A stretch of DNA of 64,000 bases. It comes from Blumeriella jaapii (Eukaryota > Ascomycota > Leotiomycetes > Helotiales > Drepanopezizaceae). The notes beneath the pieces are model-generated. The model was not told the origin of the DNA. It did not search any database and saw only the letters and a program-made list of their open reading frames with translations. Location: NCBI GenBank assembly GCA_009599575.1, contig VWND01000042.1, positions 1-64,000 on the forward strand. The letters run 5' to 3'. How positions within the stretch are numbered: position 1 is the first letter of the stretch; the number at the start of each line of letters is the position of its first letter. The translations under genes were made by a program, and so were the position numbers. Positions 34,312-47,183 of the stretch are shown piece after piece.

Positions 34312-36998
34312 CGGCTTTCCAGGGCTCAACTCGCAGCTCAAGCAGCCATGCCTACGGCGCGGCAACGATGCACCGCCTTGCTTGGACCGCACAGGGTACG
34401 GTGTAGAAACATGCGAGTGCGGTCTATCAACGCTCCTCGAGTCCGGTGTGAGCGACACGTAGATCTAGTCCGGTACCCACACGGCAATTGAGATGGCAAC
34501 TTCCAGGCTGCGTTTAAACTTCGCCTGCCTAGGGATCATGCACTTGCAGAGGTACTTTGGTTGGGAAAAGGAAACCAGAGCTTCATTTCTAGATCTAGGG
34601 CCGTCTTTCTTTTCGCGTTGTCGTTTTTTTCGCATGTTCGAACTATAACTTCCTCTGCAATGTGTATTCTTGCATCTTCTTGGGAACTTGGAGGTTTTGT
34701 GTCGGTTCAGAAGGTTACATTTACTGTCCACGGTGTCGTGGTACTGCAAGTCTCGCATTCCCCCTCTCGCTTCGGGTCTCTGATTGTAAGCGAGTTTGGG
34801 GATTGCATCCATCCATCCATCCAACCCAATCAGAACACCGGCGCTCGTGAATCCTACTCTGCCATCTCATTCTAAATATGAGCGCATGTTGTACGGTTTC
34901 TCTCAACTTCTCTTTAATTTCCTGACAGGTCTTTGTCGCCGTGTCCGCATGCAAGCGGGCTAGGCCAGGCGAGATCGTTTGACAAAGAAACCCGCGCTGG
35001 TAGCGGCTGGTACTGTACTTGCCACCCCGGACGAGTGACACGATGTGGTGCTTGCGGATCCTAATGCTGTAAATCACCTTCGTCGTTACTTGGCTATCCG
35101 TGGAAACGAGTCGTCTCGCCACACGGCGCTTGCTCTTGTGGTACTTGGCTGTCTCGACCGACTTTGAAATTGTCGAAGACCTCGCATCTTGTCGTTGTCC
35201 TCGCCGGCCGTAAAGGCAGGTTATTCGTGTACACAAGCGACCCGAAGAACATGCCGCGTTCTCGAAGGGCAGGAGGCCAAGTGGTAGTAGTCAATGGCGA
35301 TTTCCCAAGAAGTGGCCGCCGCAGGGCAATCTGGACAGGATCGTAAATAAGCTAAGCGAAGGCCGATGTTGAAGAACCTCGCGATAGATCCACAGGTCGA
35401 TAGATACACGATCCCAAACAGGGGCTCGATCCTCACCGCGCTGCTTCTCCGTAGCATGATGGCATCACTTGAACCTCACCTCCCCGTCGCGTTGTAGTCG
35501 GGGCTTGCTTAGAGAGGAACCAAGATGGCTGGGTGTTTACCATCGGGTCCTCACCCAGTGGTCGTAGTTCTCTGGCGCTGGTACCGTCACTTTCCTCCCC
35601 GCGTGAGATCTGAATGTGAAGTTCTCCCCAGGAGATGCTGATGACAGGTCTTCCACGCTCGCAAAGCAGTGCCGGACATGGCTATACTCGCACGCGATCG
35701 CTGGAGCATCAAGAGAAACCCACATCAAGGCCCAAACAGTCGACAGCGCGCGCTACTCGACTCCAGATCTCGTCCTATGTACTGTACTGTACATCCCAAG
35801 ACCTCCTCCCTCCCTCGGACTTTCATCACGGCAAGCACTCTTTTCGCAAACCTGCAGCGAGACAGCATCGGGTACTCATGAGAGCTACACACACAAACAC
35901 ACATAGTTGGTCAAAAGGCCCATTACACCAACTTACCCCCGGAGGCGTAGGGAGGTGTCTCAAAGAACAGTCTTTGGATGCAGTCATGTTTGGATATCAT
36001 CTTGTCGGAAGAGAGAAGCACTTGTATCGGAGGTGCCTACAATACAGTATATGTGCACTCCCATTCGGATTGATTCTTGAGGTCACGTGTAAACACGTGC
36101 TCATTTGCAGAAGCGGGCCGCTTATCTAGCTCAGGGGATACTTTTCGCCGGGGCGGCGCTAAGGAATTCAATTCAGGATCAGGTCGAACCACCATCAGCG
36201 TGCGGATTTTTCTTCTACTGTATACAGTACACATACTCTGTACCAGCACTACCACTGTTCAGGTCGAGTCTGCTTGTTTTTTCTATACATATGTCGTTGG
36301 TTTTCTATCTTTCTTTTTTTCTTTCTTCTACTCATTGCCATGTTCATGTCTGAAAAGACCAACTCATCATCTCATCTCACCCTCACCCTTGCATACATAC
36401 AGAAAAGCATGTACTGTACAGTACCATACTTTGCCTTTCCGTTTCTCTCTTCCTATTCGCTGTCTCGTCCTGGGGAGCGGCGAAAGTGGATTCCATGTGA
36501 CATTCAGTCACGGGACTTGGCGTCAGACCGCGTAAAGTGGTCTTGGTCGGATCCCTGTTCGAGTCGCCTGATTCGCCCAATTTCCCCCTCAAGGCGCGTC
36601 TCCCTTCGCCTCCTTGACTCGGAACCCGCGTTTTTGCCTGAGAGCAGGCTTCCGGTCGGCTGGGATATATATCTCACGGCCTCTCCTCCCCTGCCTCTCT
36701 ATCGTTTCTCTTTTCTTTTCTTTTCCTTTCTTTTCATCCCATCCCATCTCACCAACTCGACGACGACAACGACGCGACAGTCCGGCCACCATCGACAACT
36801 CCGCAGATATCGACCCCAGCACCAACAGACCACATTGACGACCGTCACGACCATCACGACCATCACGAAGTCGCGAACGAACGGGCAGTGTACGACATCT
36901 TACCATACTATACCATACCATTCCACACCACACCATACCATACCATACCATACGACGCACTCCGACGACTCGACCCCAAAAACACGCATACCCCCAAC
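34312..36998. other. Spacer of about 2.7 kb; no recognised gene
   Basis: It contains TACTGTAC words (35778-35790, 36218-36235, 36407-36424), T-rich stretches and, just before the next gene, CCATACCATA-type repeats (36901-36955). Frames up to 171 codons lack motifs. The last 300 bp probably hold the promoter and 5' leader of the BTB gene. Confidence 0.5.
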
Positions 36999-38046
36999 AT
37001 GTTCAGCAGCCGCAACGTCAGCAAATCCCACAACGAGAGCTTCTCGCGCAGCAACAGTCGACGGGGAGCGAAGAAACCCTCGTTCCGGGACCACGCCGTG
37101 TTGAAGAATCGATTCGAAAGGACCACCACTCGCAGACCCCCGACCGAGGAAGCGTACCCCCAGGCCAGGTAAAGTGCCCCTCCCTCCCTCAGATGGTCGA
37201 GCGTCGTTCCATTCCACACCCTCACTCACTCACTCACTCACTCACTCATTCACTAACCATCGCTCCGGCCCAACAGCACCCTGACCTCTTCCATCATCAC
37301 GCTCGTCGTCGGCCGCGAACAGCGCCTCTTCGCCGCCCACGAAGACGTCCTCTGCATCTCGCCCTTCTTCCACGCCGCCTGCCGCGGCCAGCTCATGGAG
37401 GCCTCCGCCAAACGCATCGCCCTGCCGGACGAGGAGCCCGAGATCTTCTCCTCCGTGCTTGAGTACCTCTACAAAGGCGACTACTACCCCAACCTCGTGC
37501 ACAACAAGCGCCAGAACACGTGGGAGCTCGAGACGACCGACATGGGTACCGGCAGCGCCGAGAGCACCGTCTACCATCACGCTGTGGAAGGCGAGCTGCT
37601 GAAGGACACGGTCATCTACTGCACGGCGGAGAAGTACGGGCTGGATGAGTTGAAGAGGGTGGCGTTGCGGAAGCAGGGTTTGCGTAGGTCTCTTTCTCAG
37701 TGTCTCCTGTGCTACTTAGTCTTGTGCCCCCTCCCCTTCTTTTTACTATCGCACATCACCTCCACACCCTGTACCGAGATCTTCTTACTAACTCACTTAC
37801 TCCTGATCAGAAACCGGCATCCAATGCTCCACGATCCTCACCTCGGCCCGCTACGCCTACGCCAACACGCCCGACAACGACTCCAAGCTCCGAGCGCACT
37901 ACCTCGCGCTCATCATCCGCTCACGCGGCACCTTCAAGCGCAGCGGCACCATGCAGATGGAAATGCATGCAGGCGGCTCGCAACTGTTCTTCGATCTGTT
38001 CGTGGCGCTGTGCAACCATGTGGATGATGTCGCAAGTATTTCGTAG
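36999..38046 (+). CDS. BTB/POZ-domain protein
   Basis: Three exons: 36999-37168, 37277-37677 and 37811-38046, with GT-AG introns of 108 and 133 bp; 268 aa. The basic, Ser/Arg-rich N-terminus (1-55) precedes a BTB fold: STLTSSIITLVVGREQRLFA, AHEDVLCISPFFHAA, and LPDEEPEIFSSVLEYLYKGDY. The C-terminal helical part carries YCTAEKYGLDELKRVAL and a Trp/Cys-poor tail. Such proteins usually dimerise and serve as Cul3 adaptors or transcription partners; its role here is unknown. The first intron carries an (ACTC)n run. An upstream ATG at 36888 in the same frame lies in CCATA repeats and is not favoured. Confidence 0.8.
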
Positions 38047-40417
38047 GTGTCTCCCTTTTTCACTTTCCTTTTCCTTTTCCTCAAACCTTTTCTCGAATCA
38101 CAATAGTCCTTGGAACCAAGACTGGTGTAAGAATTGCGGATGACAAGGTCTTGTAACCGACAATGGGCTGACGGTTATTGGTTCTAGAGGATCGCCATGC
38201 AGTGTGAGAACGCATCACTGATGGCTTCCTATTAAACCCTTCTTCCTATCCATCACTTCACTTCACTTAACTCCACGACCCTTCGCTTCACATCTCTTTC
38301 TCTCGAAGCAAGCAACACTTTGGGACGGCTATCTCTCCCCTCTATCCAACGACTACCTGCCTCATCGTCCTATCCAATCCAACGCAATTCAATACCAGGC
38401 GTTAAAGGACCCAGTTTATTGCAACCGGTGGCGTCCGGTTCTGTTTTTCTTCTTCTTGGGATGTAATCCGATGCGATATGCTAAAATGTGAAAACACCAG
38501 AAAACAGAAAATTGTACATCTACTCATACCCTTTTCTTGCGCGGGACAGTTGGCGGTGGCTGATGGTTAATCGAATGGTTGATTGGTTTTATTTTCCTCG
38601 TGCTTTCTGATGTGTTTGCTTGATAGGTCGATCGCTCAATTCAATTCAATTCTTTGCTTGCTTTCTCATCGCTTATTTTATTTCGCTCGCTAATTAGCTA
38701 GACGATGCCGTTTCTCTCTCTCTCTCTGTGTGTGTATGTGTGTATGGCCGTCTGTCTGCCTATGTATCCGTGAAGCAAGCGCTGCTATACTGTACCCCAC
38801 CTTTAGGCCCAACGAGTCTTGCTGAATACAACGGTAGTCTACATGTAGAACAGGGGTGGGGAGGAGGAAGGAAAGAGGGCGAGAAGTGAAAGCAAGCAAG
38901 TAAGGAAAATAGAATAACTGCTCGTGTGGTTGTCTGTTTTGCATAAGCTTCTTTGGGATCTTTTTTATCTATCTATCTAGCTAGCTACAATCCAACTATG
39001 TTCCCCAATAAATTCCTCTCTTTTCTTCGTGTGCTATCCTTTTACAAAGTCCGTTTGCGAAAATAGGGGTGGTGTGGAGTGGGGGGCAGAAAAAAAACAA
39101 CCCCCCCCCCCCCCCCACCTCAAAAAAGTACGGGGATTAACCCTTTCTTTCTCCATCTTGTGGGATAACCCTTCTTCTTAGACGTGATTAAAATTTGCCT
39201 TACCTTACCTTGCTTGCTTCCTTACCTTGCTTGCTTGCCCGCCTGCCTATCCTACAAACTTGTAAAAAGCACAACGAGAAACAAGGATCTGGACATGACT
39301 TGATGTGGATGTAAGTAAATGGAAGGAAGGGAAGCTTCAGAGGGAGGGCAGAGAAGCTGGCTAGTAAACGTGAGCGCTTGGGTGGTTGGTTGGATACCTA
39401 CGGTATCTAGACTGAAGATTGGTAGATAGACAGATAGACAGATAGACAGATAGACAGATAGACAGATAGACAGATAGACAGATAGACAGATAGACAGATA
39501 GACAGATAGACAGATAGACAGATAGACAGATAGACAGATAGACAGATAGACAGATAGACAGATAGACAGATAGACAGATAGACAGATAGACAGATAGACT
39601 TTCTATTCAGGTACGGTGCCTAGGTATCTATGTATGTACCCATCTCTGGGTGAGTCGCCGACCCGGCTTTTCTCTCCGGTATCAGTTACCATCAGCAACA
39701 CCCGCCTCGAATACTCTACACTACTTCAGGATTCAAAGTAGAAGGTTTGGAAGTTGGAATTGCTTTCTTGGATTTCGTTTTAGTCTATTCCCCTCCCCAT
39801 CTTACCCATGCCCTCCTCCCGATTGTGCTTACTCCTGCTCTCCTTGCGCCTATCTCACCTTTGAACCTAACGTAACCTAACCTAACCTAATCCAAGAAAG
39901 GTTGATGATCCCCCCACCCGTCCCCTACCGAAAAAAGCCTCTCTTGGTTCGTCAATTGAAAGGAAAGCTAGTTACGTAGCTAACTATGCAGACGGACGGA
40001 CGGGTAGGGAACCGATGCTAGCGCGTGCGTGCCTGCGTGCGGTGAAGTGAGTGAGCGAGCGAGTCACTTTTTCGAGAGAGAGGTGCTGTTTTATGTGATT
40101 CGTGGGCTTGGGCTTGTTGAAAGGGATGGTTGATTGGTGGTTGGTGATTGGTGGGTGGGAAGGGTTGTGTTGGGTTTGTGAGAGATGGCAAATCGACACC
40201 GAGGGTTGTGATGTAGGTATGTGTGTGAGTCCATGCCCTGCAGATGGGTCGTGTTCGCGTCTGGAGGCGAGGTGATATCGAAGTGAGTTGGTGTATTGTG
40301 TTGCGTTACTTGCAGTGACGAAGAGTGCGAGTAGATGAGGAAGCTGGTGTGTAGTGACTCGGTGGGTGGATTTGTCGTGCGTGGGCGTATTGTGGTTTTG
40401 TGGAGGTGGCACTTGAC
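38047..40417. other. Spacer with repeats; no gene seen
   Basis: It holds T-rich and CTTGC-type repeats, a poly-C run near 39103-39117, the octamer array listed separately, and a short run of CCTAA-like words near 39868-39890. The right end is the 3' flank of csn12. Confidence 0.6.
39425..39599. repeat. GATAGACA octamer array, about 22 copies
   Basis: Uninterrupted head-to-tail GATAGACA over about 175 bp, with no substitution seen until the last unit. Such purity suggests a young or length-unstable locus. Confidence 0.95.
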
Positions 40418-42314
40418 TCAGACGCCAGTGCCGGGAAATGCTCCGCCTTTGCTAAGGACGACGATACCGCGCTCACGGGCGATGTAGCCTTTCATCAGAT
40501 TCTAGAGGAAGGACTATCAGCCAGGTTCGCCGAGAGCGTCAGGCAAGGAAAGGTTGTGTATGATTGATGTCGGGTAGAGACAAAAAAAGAGGAGGGAGGC
40601 AACGATTAGGCTGCGATCTTGTTGACTTCAACAGGCGACATCCCGGAGTGTACGCAACCTGGAAAAAAACAACGAGTAGAGAATGACAGGACGCAGCAAG
40701 AAAAAGGAGTGTAAGAATACCTTGTAGATCATCGTACTCAGTAAACACTCCACCTCATCAGTCTCCATCTGCTCATTACCACCAATATTGATCGCCGCCC
40801 CGAACTCCGCGACCGGTATCCTAGTCCTCCTCAAGGGCGCCGCGCCATCCTTGGCCTCTTCGAAGCCGCCTGAGATGAAGACTTTGCGTAGCAAGTTCCG
40901 CAGCGCAATGTCACGACCTCGTTCGAGCGTGAGGTAGATGCGGCGTTTCGTGAACTCGTCTTCGCCAGCGACCAAGGCGGCGTCGAAACCAGCGAGGTCG
41001 CCGCGCTTGATGCAGCGGCAGAGAGGCAGGAAGAGCGTTTGTAGGTGCGGGTACTGTGCTAGGAGGGTGGTGGTAGGTAGGGTGTGCGTAGTGAGGAGGT
41101 GGCAGGGGATCAGATAGGTGAGGATGAGCCTGTGATTTGCGATTAGCCATCTCAGACGCTTCTTATCGGAAATGATTGCGTACTCCTTGTTGCGAATCGA
41201 GTCTTTGTGGCACATCTGCCAGGCTTCGGTGAGGTTTTTCTCGGCCTGGATCACGTGTTAGTACTGATGGACACTGGCCGCGTTCTGGTGGGATGTAGAC
41301 GTACTTCTTCATATGCCTCTTCGAGAAAGTAGATGACTCCCGTGTAGTATTTGAACGTCACCTGATGCGCTTTGGGGAACGCGTCGAGCGTGGGCATGTC
41401 TCCGCGATAGGCCTGGATCGCCTTGAGCACGTTCTTGGACAGGGAGACCGAATTGAGTTTGAAGTAGGTTTTGAAGAGGAGGTTGATGATGTTGTAGATT
41501 CCCCATTTTCTAGACTCTTCGAGTGGTGCTCTGCTCATACATCAGCATCGCTGTCAGACCGTGGCGAGGAGCGCTTACCTGTCACTAAGACAAGTCGTAA
41601 AGATCCTGTTCAAATGTCTCGCGGCATCTTCCAACTTCTCGTTCTTCTCGGCCTCGGGATTGAAGTCGTCAAAATTGGTCACCGAGCTGGTCGTGGCTGC
41701 AGCGCCCTCGTCTGCCTTGATGGCGAAGATCCTGAGGTACTTGCCTGCCACGTACAGACAGGGTACCGTCCAGGCTTCGAAGCCATTGTTGGTGTATCCT
41801 CTGATGAGGGCCAGAGTCAGATCGCGCCATGCTTCGTAGACTTTAACGTATGATACCTGTAGAATGTTAGCTGGGCTCTCTACCTTAAGAGTTGAGGGGG
41901 TGTCTAATGGAATCCGATGTCACGTGGGTTTTGAGGAGAGGAACTCTGACAGCCTGGCAATATGCTTTGATGGACTGATGCAGGATTGAAGAACACGTTC
42001 GGAATAATTCGTACCTTCGCATTCGTTTCGGCAGTACCACTCGTCTTCAGTATCTCCCCGACAGCCTTCCAGTACGCCACATAAACCTCGACCCATCCGT
42101 TGCCCTCCTCTGATGGAAGCGTGAAAGGTGTAGTGCTATCATTCAAAATCTTGTTTCGAAAATCTCTCTGGGCTTGGGCTTGATTAGTACTTCTGAAGAA
42201 CTTGTTTAGTCGGTCTGGGTCGTATGCTGGAGCCACAGGAGACAAGGTCATAGAAAGATCGTAGCCATTGCCTGCCGAGTAGGCCTTTCCGAACTCTTCG
42301 AAGATCCGTTCCAT
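40418..42314 (-). CDS. csn12: Csn12-like PCI-domain protein
   Basis: Subunit-like partner of the COP9 signalosome and of TREX-2-type mRNA complexes in yeasts. Five exons: 42015-42314, 41579-41856, 41305-41530, 40721-41245 and 40418-40501; 470 aa. Features are [20 protein letters not shown] at the start, helical repeats including [13 protein letters not shown] and [20 protein letters not shown], then the PCI module with [14 protein letters not shown] and a winged-helix end [11 protein letters not shown] joined to [20 protein letters not shown]. The last intron is long (40502-40720, 219 bp) because an apparent extra exon in it does not keep frame. An in-frame ATG at 42341 would add nine residues. 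Confidence 0.88.
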
Positions 42315-42810
42315 CTTGAATGTTTGATCGCGATTCGTCAAGCGGCAATGATTGAAACGTCACGCAACTGTTTGGATATCCGTGGCTCTGTCTGTTGGCC
42401 TGGAGGATGAGAGTCGAGGTCAAAGATAAGCTGTACCGATAGAGGGCATCTCAGGCTGATGAGAGCACAGTCATCGACTGGACATTCATCACACCAAGTC
42501 GACCTCTAGTGGAAGCTTCAAACAAATGTCATCGATGCAAACTCGCATTGTTATTTCGATGTTCAAGGTGAAGGAGCCTTGTTTGCTTGCTGCTTAGGTA
42601 AGCGAGGCTCCCAATACAGTTTGTAGGATGGCATCACGTGCCTTCCACCACCTCGCTAAAGCCAGGCTAGCGGGCCACACAGAACCCAAGTTTGAAGCGC
42701 GCAATCACCAGAAAGCTGATCAACGACAAATTCGACAACCGGCCAACGACACAAAGTGAGTTGTCCTGCACGGTGCTGAGTCTTGATCGATGATTGCTGA
42801 CTGCCTGAAG
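42315..42810. promoter_or_regulatory. Divergent promoter region, csn12 / eL20 gene
   Basis: A 496-bp spacer between head-to-head genes, with no open frame of note. Promoter function for both genes is inferred from orientation. Confidence 0.5.
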
Positions 42811-43908
42811 ATGGGTAAGCTTCAGATTTCTTTCCGCTCCTCTGCTCCAGGATCCAGCGACGGCGTCTGCGGCCCGTTCTTTACGAACGGCGGGCCCAAA
42901 ATTCGGACTCGATGCTGCGAGACCCGGTAGCACCTCAGAGAGTGCTAGAAATCAGGGACGATGGGTGCGAGGAGAAATAGGAAGCTCGAGAACGTCTGGG
43001 TGGGCATGGGAACAAATTGCGCACTCGAAGATCTAGGAGGGAATCAGAAGAATCCGCGCGCACAGCTCGATCATTCTCGACTGTCCCAAACGAAACGGCT
43101 GGAGAATTGATCTGCAACCTGGCATCGATGATGTGGAGGCATGCGAAATTATACTGTGCGAAAATCTAGATACCCGATGGACATCAACCGACATTCGAAG
43201 CCGCACGTCGCGCTTCGACGACCACGGCCTCTGATTCTGAAATGGCACAATCATTATGAACGCAACTGACATCTTTTCCCAGGTCGCCTTACAGAATACC
43301 AGGTCATCGGCCGTCACTTGCCAACTGACGCCAACCCAACCCCCAAGTTGTACCGCATGAGAATCTTTGCACCCAACGATGTTGTCGCAAAGTCTCGTTT
43401 CTGGTACTTCCTGATGAAGCTCCGCAAGGTCAAGAAGGCGAATGGAGAGATCGTCAGCTTGAACGTCGTATGTGGTCTCGGACTCGCCTGTGAACTCACA
43501 TACTAATCCGAATGGTCAGATCCACGAGAAGCGTCCCTTGAAGGTCAAGAACTTTGGTATCTGGATCCGATACGACTCCCGCTCCGGCACCCACAACATG
43601 TACAAGGAGTACCGTGAGATGTCAAGAACCGATGCCGTCGAAGCTCTCTACCAAGATATGGCTGCCAGACATCGCTCCCGCTTTAGGTCGATCCACGTAT
43701 GGTCCCAAGATCCGCTTTTCCCGACGTTCCGTGCTAACAAGACCCCCAGATTCTTAAGGTTGTTGAGCTCGAGAAGACCGACGACGTCAAGCGCTCCTAC
43801 ATCAAGCAACTCCTCGCCAAGGACCTCAAGTTCCCCCTCCCTCATCGCGTTTCCAAGGCTGCTGGCAAGAAGATCTTCGCTGGCAGCAGACCATCCACAT
43901 TCTACTGA
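42811..43908 (+). CDS. rpl20: 60S ribosomal protein eL20 (L18ae)
   Basis: Structural protein of the large cytosolic ribosomal subunit. Four exons: 42811-42814, 43283-43467, 43520-43696 and 43750-43908; 174 aa, the normal length. The first exon is only ATGG. It joins across a 468-bp intron (GTAAGC ... TTTTCCCAG) to give [15 protein letters not shown], the conserved N-terminus. Further marks are [58 protein letters not shown] and the end GSRPSTFY. A long first intron right after the start codon is common in ribosomal protein genes. No snoRNA was recognised within it by eye. Confidence 0.97.
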
Positions 43909-45736
43909 GCGGTTGTGGTGGTTGGTGATTGACGGAGCTATTGGGGCTCGGAAACGGAAGTCTGGTGTTGCACTGCATAAGGATTGTTTTCTAGCCTTCA
44001 GCTGCTAGGGCCACGGAAATGAATGGCAATGCGTAGCAAATTTCGACCATGAACAATGACAATGACATTATGGCATTGAGATGTGCTCGTTTTGGTAGGT
44101 TGGGGATGTGTCGTTAAACTTGGCTGTTCGAGTGCATGAGATGGCTTTGGCTTCTCAGGACCAGGAGTTTCAAGTGGGCTCTCGATCTTGCAAGGCAGCG
44201 ATTTCTGCCTTTGTTCATTTTCCCCTGTTTTTCCCCTTATCTGTGCTTCCAATTTTGTTTCTGAGGACGCAAATCATTTCTCGCATGCTGTAATATCGAC
44301 AAAGACCGCTCTTCTTGAGATCAAGCTATCTATGCCCAACATCTCGATGCGATGAAAATTTACAAATGTGCTTCTCAAAACATCCATGATAAGCAATCAG
44401 TAGGACCGAAGTTCGGTTTGACACGATGGTGCCTCGTTGTTGATCTTCACGCCCTAAGAACTTGCTCCAACCTATTGTGTATTTACCAAAAAAATTCTTG
44501 GCGGGATGCTCCATCACTCATCGCATCTCAAAACTTGTTGATTTCGAGATTGAATCGATTCCTGGAGTCGCCCACCGTCTCAGTGAACAGCTGCAGTCTT
44601 GCTGCTGTAGATCCTAGATCCTATGCTCAGTGACCTGTCATTGTTTTCAATCTTCCAGTCATGACTAGGCGATACCTGGACAGCGCTGCCTTTTTACAAG
44701 GAAACGCTCGGGTATCTCGAAAAAGTAGCGGATATAATAGAAAGGAAGAACTACGGATATCCATCATGGGCGAGTTCGAACTGTAAGAAAATCCACCAGA
44801 GGGATGAATCCCTGTCGGGATCCGGATTCCTAAGCACATCCCAATCGGACAGTCAGCTCTCTCCGTCGGAGACCCTTAATCTCATACCAAAAACAACAAC
44901 AATGATTAGTGAAGATAAGGAAGCATCTCAATACGGCCATTCTTCACAAAAGGATTCTTATAATCGTATTCATGCCTAATCCATATTAAAGATATTTACG
45001 CTTCATGGATACAGAAGACCCACACTATCACCCATGTTCTGGTATCCTGGTACGTGAGTTTTACATTTTGAATGCTACAACACCACCATTTTGGACATGG
45101 AAATAAATTGATCAGCGTGATAGTGCTCAAATTCTAGAAGTGTTTCATTGCAAGCCTTTCTCCAATTTCCCCACTTGAGGTATGCTTTCTAGTGAATCGA
45201 TTGCGAGCGGGCAGATTTACGAGATGAGTAGGAACTTATCAGGCAAGATCCCAGAATAGGCCGAAATCTGTAGCTTAATGAGTGAAATTAATCAGCGAGG
45301 GCTGGAAAGGCACTGCCCATCCTAGCCAATCAAGGGCCGCCTACGATTAGTCACTCCTAGCCTGAGATGTCTGCGCAGAAGAGAAGGCCTTTCTGACCAT
45401 TCCTTAGAACCTTTGATATCATCTCCTAGCCAGAGTAGGCTTATTGTGATAAATGGCGACATGGAAAAGACAACGCTTTAGAAGTAAGGAACCTTTAGCT
45501 GGGCTCCTTCCACGTATGGAAAGGCTGGATCTTCACATCAAGATAGAACTGCAGATTCGGCATCGATCATTAAATCAAACACTACATTCTCTAGAATCCG
45601 AGACTAGGTACCGAAAACTGACACTGAAGAGGAACCTGTAAATCTACCGCTTTGGTGGCAAGGAGAAATGTAGAGTTCCGCCGGAAGGAGGTGTGCCGAT
45701 ATCCGCCAAGACAAATGCCCTTTGGCATTTATTGCT
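43909..45736. other. Spacer of about 1.8 kb; no recognised gene
   Basis: Only short frames occur here. The composition is ordinary, without RIP-like bias or strong repeats. I see nothing I can name. Confidence 0.5.
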
Positions 45737-47183
45737 TTATCCGGAAGCGGGAAGCTTTAACAGATTTCTCGCGTTACCAAAAGCAATCTTCTGCTTCGTT
45801 TCCAAATTTAGTTCCACGCCATCGAACCACCTAGAGACCTCGAGATCATCCTCGAACGGGTAATCGACACTGAACATGGTTCGATCTTCACCGGTCACCC
45901 TCAGGGTATTGAGTAAAGCCGCTTCATCTTGTACCCCGGCTGTGGTAACGTAGAAGTTGTTGTTCCCTAGCAAGAACAAGGTTTTTAGCAGATATTCATT
46001 TCTTTATTTCCGATCCCAAGTACAAGAACATGGTGCTTTCGAGACCATAAATCGCAAATAAAAAAGCCGTTTATCAACTCACAATAATAGTGTATGGTCC
46101 GCTTCGCTGGCCAAAGATCACGCTGAAGATGCCTTAATCTCTGGTCGATCCTAGCCAGATAAAAAGGCAAACCCTCTCCACAATGTCCCAAGATGATCTG
46201 GATACCTGGATATCGGTCAAACAGTCCGGAAAGCATTAGTCTCAGCGCTGTAGCACCTGTCTCCATCGAATAACCCCAGCTTGAACCGGCAAGAAACTCA
46301 AAACCTTGGTAGACCCTTTGCTGGTCCGGTGGCGCTTGCCGAGGGTGGAGATAGACGGGCACCTTCAGCTGTTCGATCTTTTTCCAAAAAGGCTCGTTGA
46401 CTAGGTCGTCAATATAGGTTACTTGATTGACGGAACCAATGTTCGTATAAGGTGACAACATGACGCCTACACCACCTAGCTTTTTGACACAGCGTTCGGT
46501 TTCTACTGCAGCGCTGATTGGGTCTTGCAATGCAACTGTGCAAAAGAACTCGAATCTCGATGCGTACTTTCCGTTACTGTAATTGGTGTATATTTGATCA
46601 TTCAGTGTCCGAGACACATCGATTGCAAAGGTTGTGTTAAAAATTCCTTGGATGGCGGGGGGTGTGACCGAAACTACACTGATGCTCTATATCGAATCAG
46701 CAAGATCAGCAACCATGTTAAACAATTGGACGAGAAACTTCAAGTTCACAGAGAATTAGAGGCTCTTCCTTGGATACGTACGATATTGGAGATGTCCATT
46801 TGTCGCACCCTTTCATGGATGGACCCAGCCCCCAGGCGAGCAACTACATCAGTGATATAAGCCGATTGACCGTATGGGATTTCATTAGTGTCGTTGGTAT
46901 ATGGAGTTGTGAAGGCTGCATTGAAAAGATTGGTTGAGATACTGCAAGTTACGGCGAAGTCAGTATATACTGGGGAAAGAAGCTGCGGAAAATGGCTAAC
47001 ATATGTCTCCGAATATGTTGGCTCTTTTTTGACCTACTGTTCTTCAAGGACGATCTTGCCTGCGAGAGAAGTCGAGGTGGTAGGAAAAGTCGGACGATTA
47101 GAATTGGAAGCGATCTCCTGAAGGGATCCCGGGACGTTCAAGAGCAGCAGTATACTTGCCGTCAAGAGGGACTTCGAAGCCAT
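45737..47183 (-). CDS. Secreted amidohydrolase-2 family (gamma-resorcylate decarboxylase-like)
   Basis: Four exons: 47038-47183, 46782-46941, 46083-46686 and 45737-45966; 379 aa. The first exon encodes a signal peptide (MASKSLLTASILLLLNV) and then KIVLEE, completing the metal-site motif EEH across the first intron. Further metal and active-site marks are VYLHPRQAPP, GHCGEGLPFYLARID and SVDYPFED. This EEH/His/His/Asp set is typical of the ACMSD / resorcylate / dihydroxybenzoate non-oxidative decarboxylases rather than hydrolases. The usual members are cytosolic, so the clear signal peptide and several N-glycosylation sequons are notable. The aromatic acid substrate is unknown. No clustered pathway genes lie beside it. 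Confidence 0.87.

Noticed and set aside
36515..36575. B-box-like CTGTTCGAGTCG
   Set aside because: The flanking bases do not form a T stem or acceptor stem, so no tRNA is called.
39868..39892. CCTAA repeats as an internal telomere remnant
   Set aside because: Only about four imperfect pentamers, not the TTAGGG hexamer of filamentous fungi; chance is enough.
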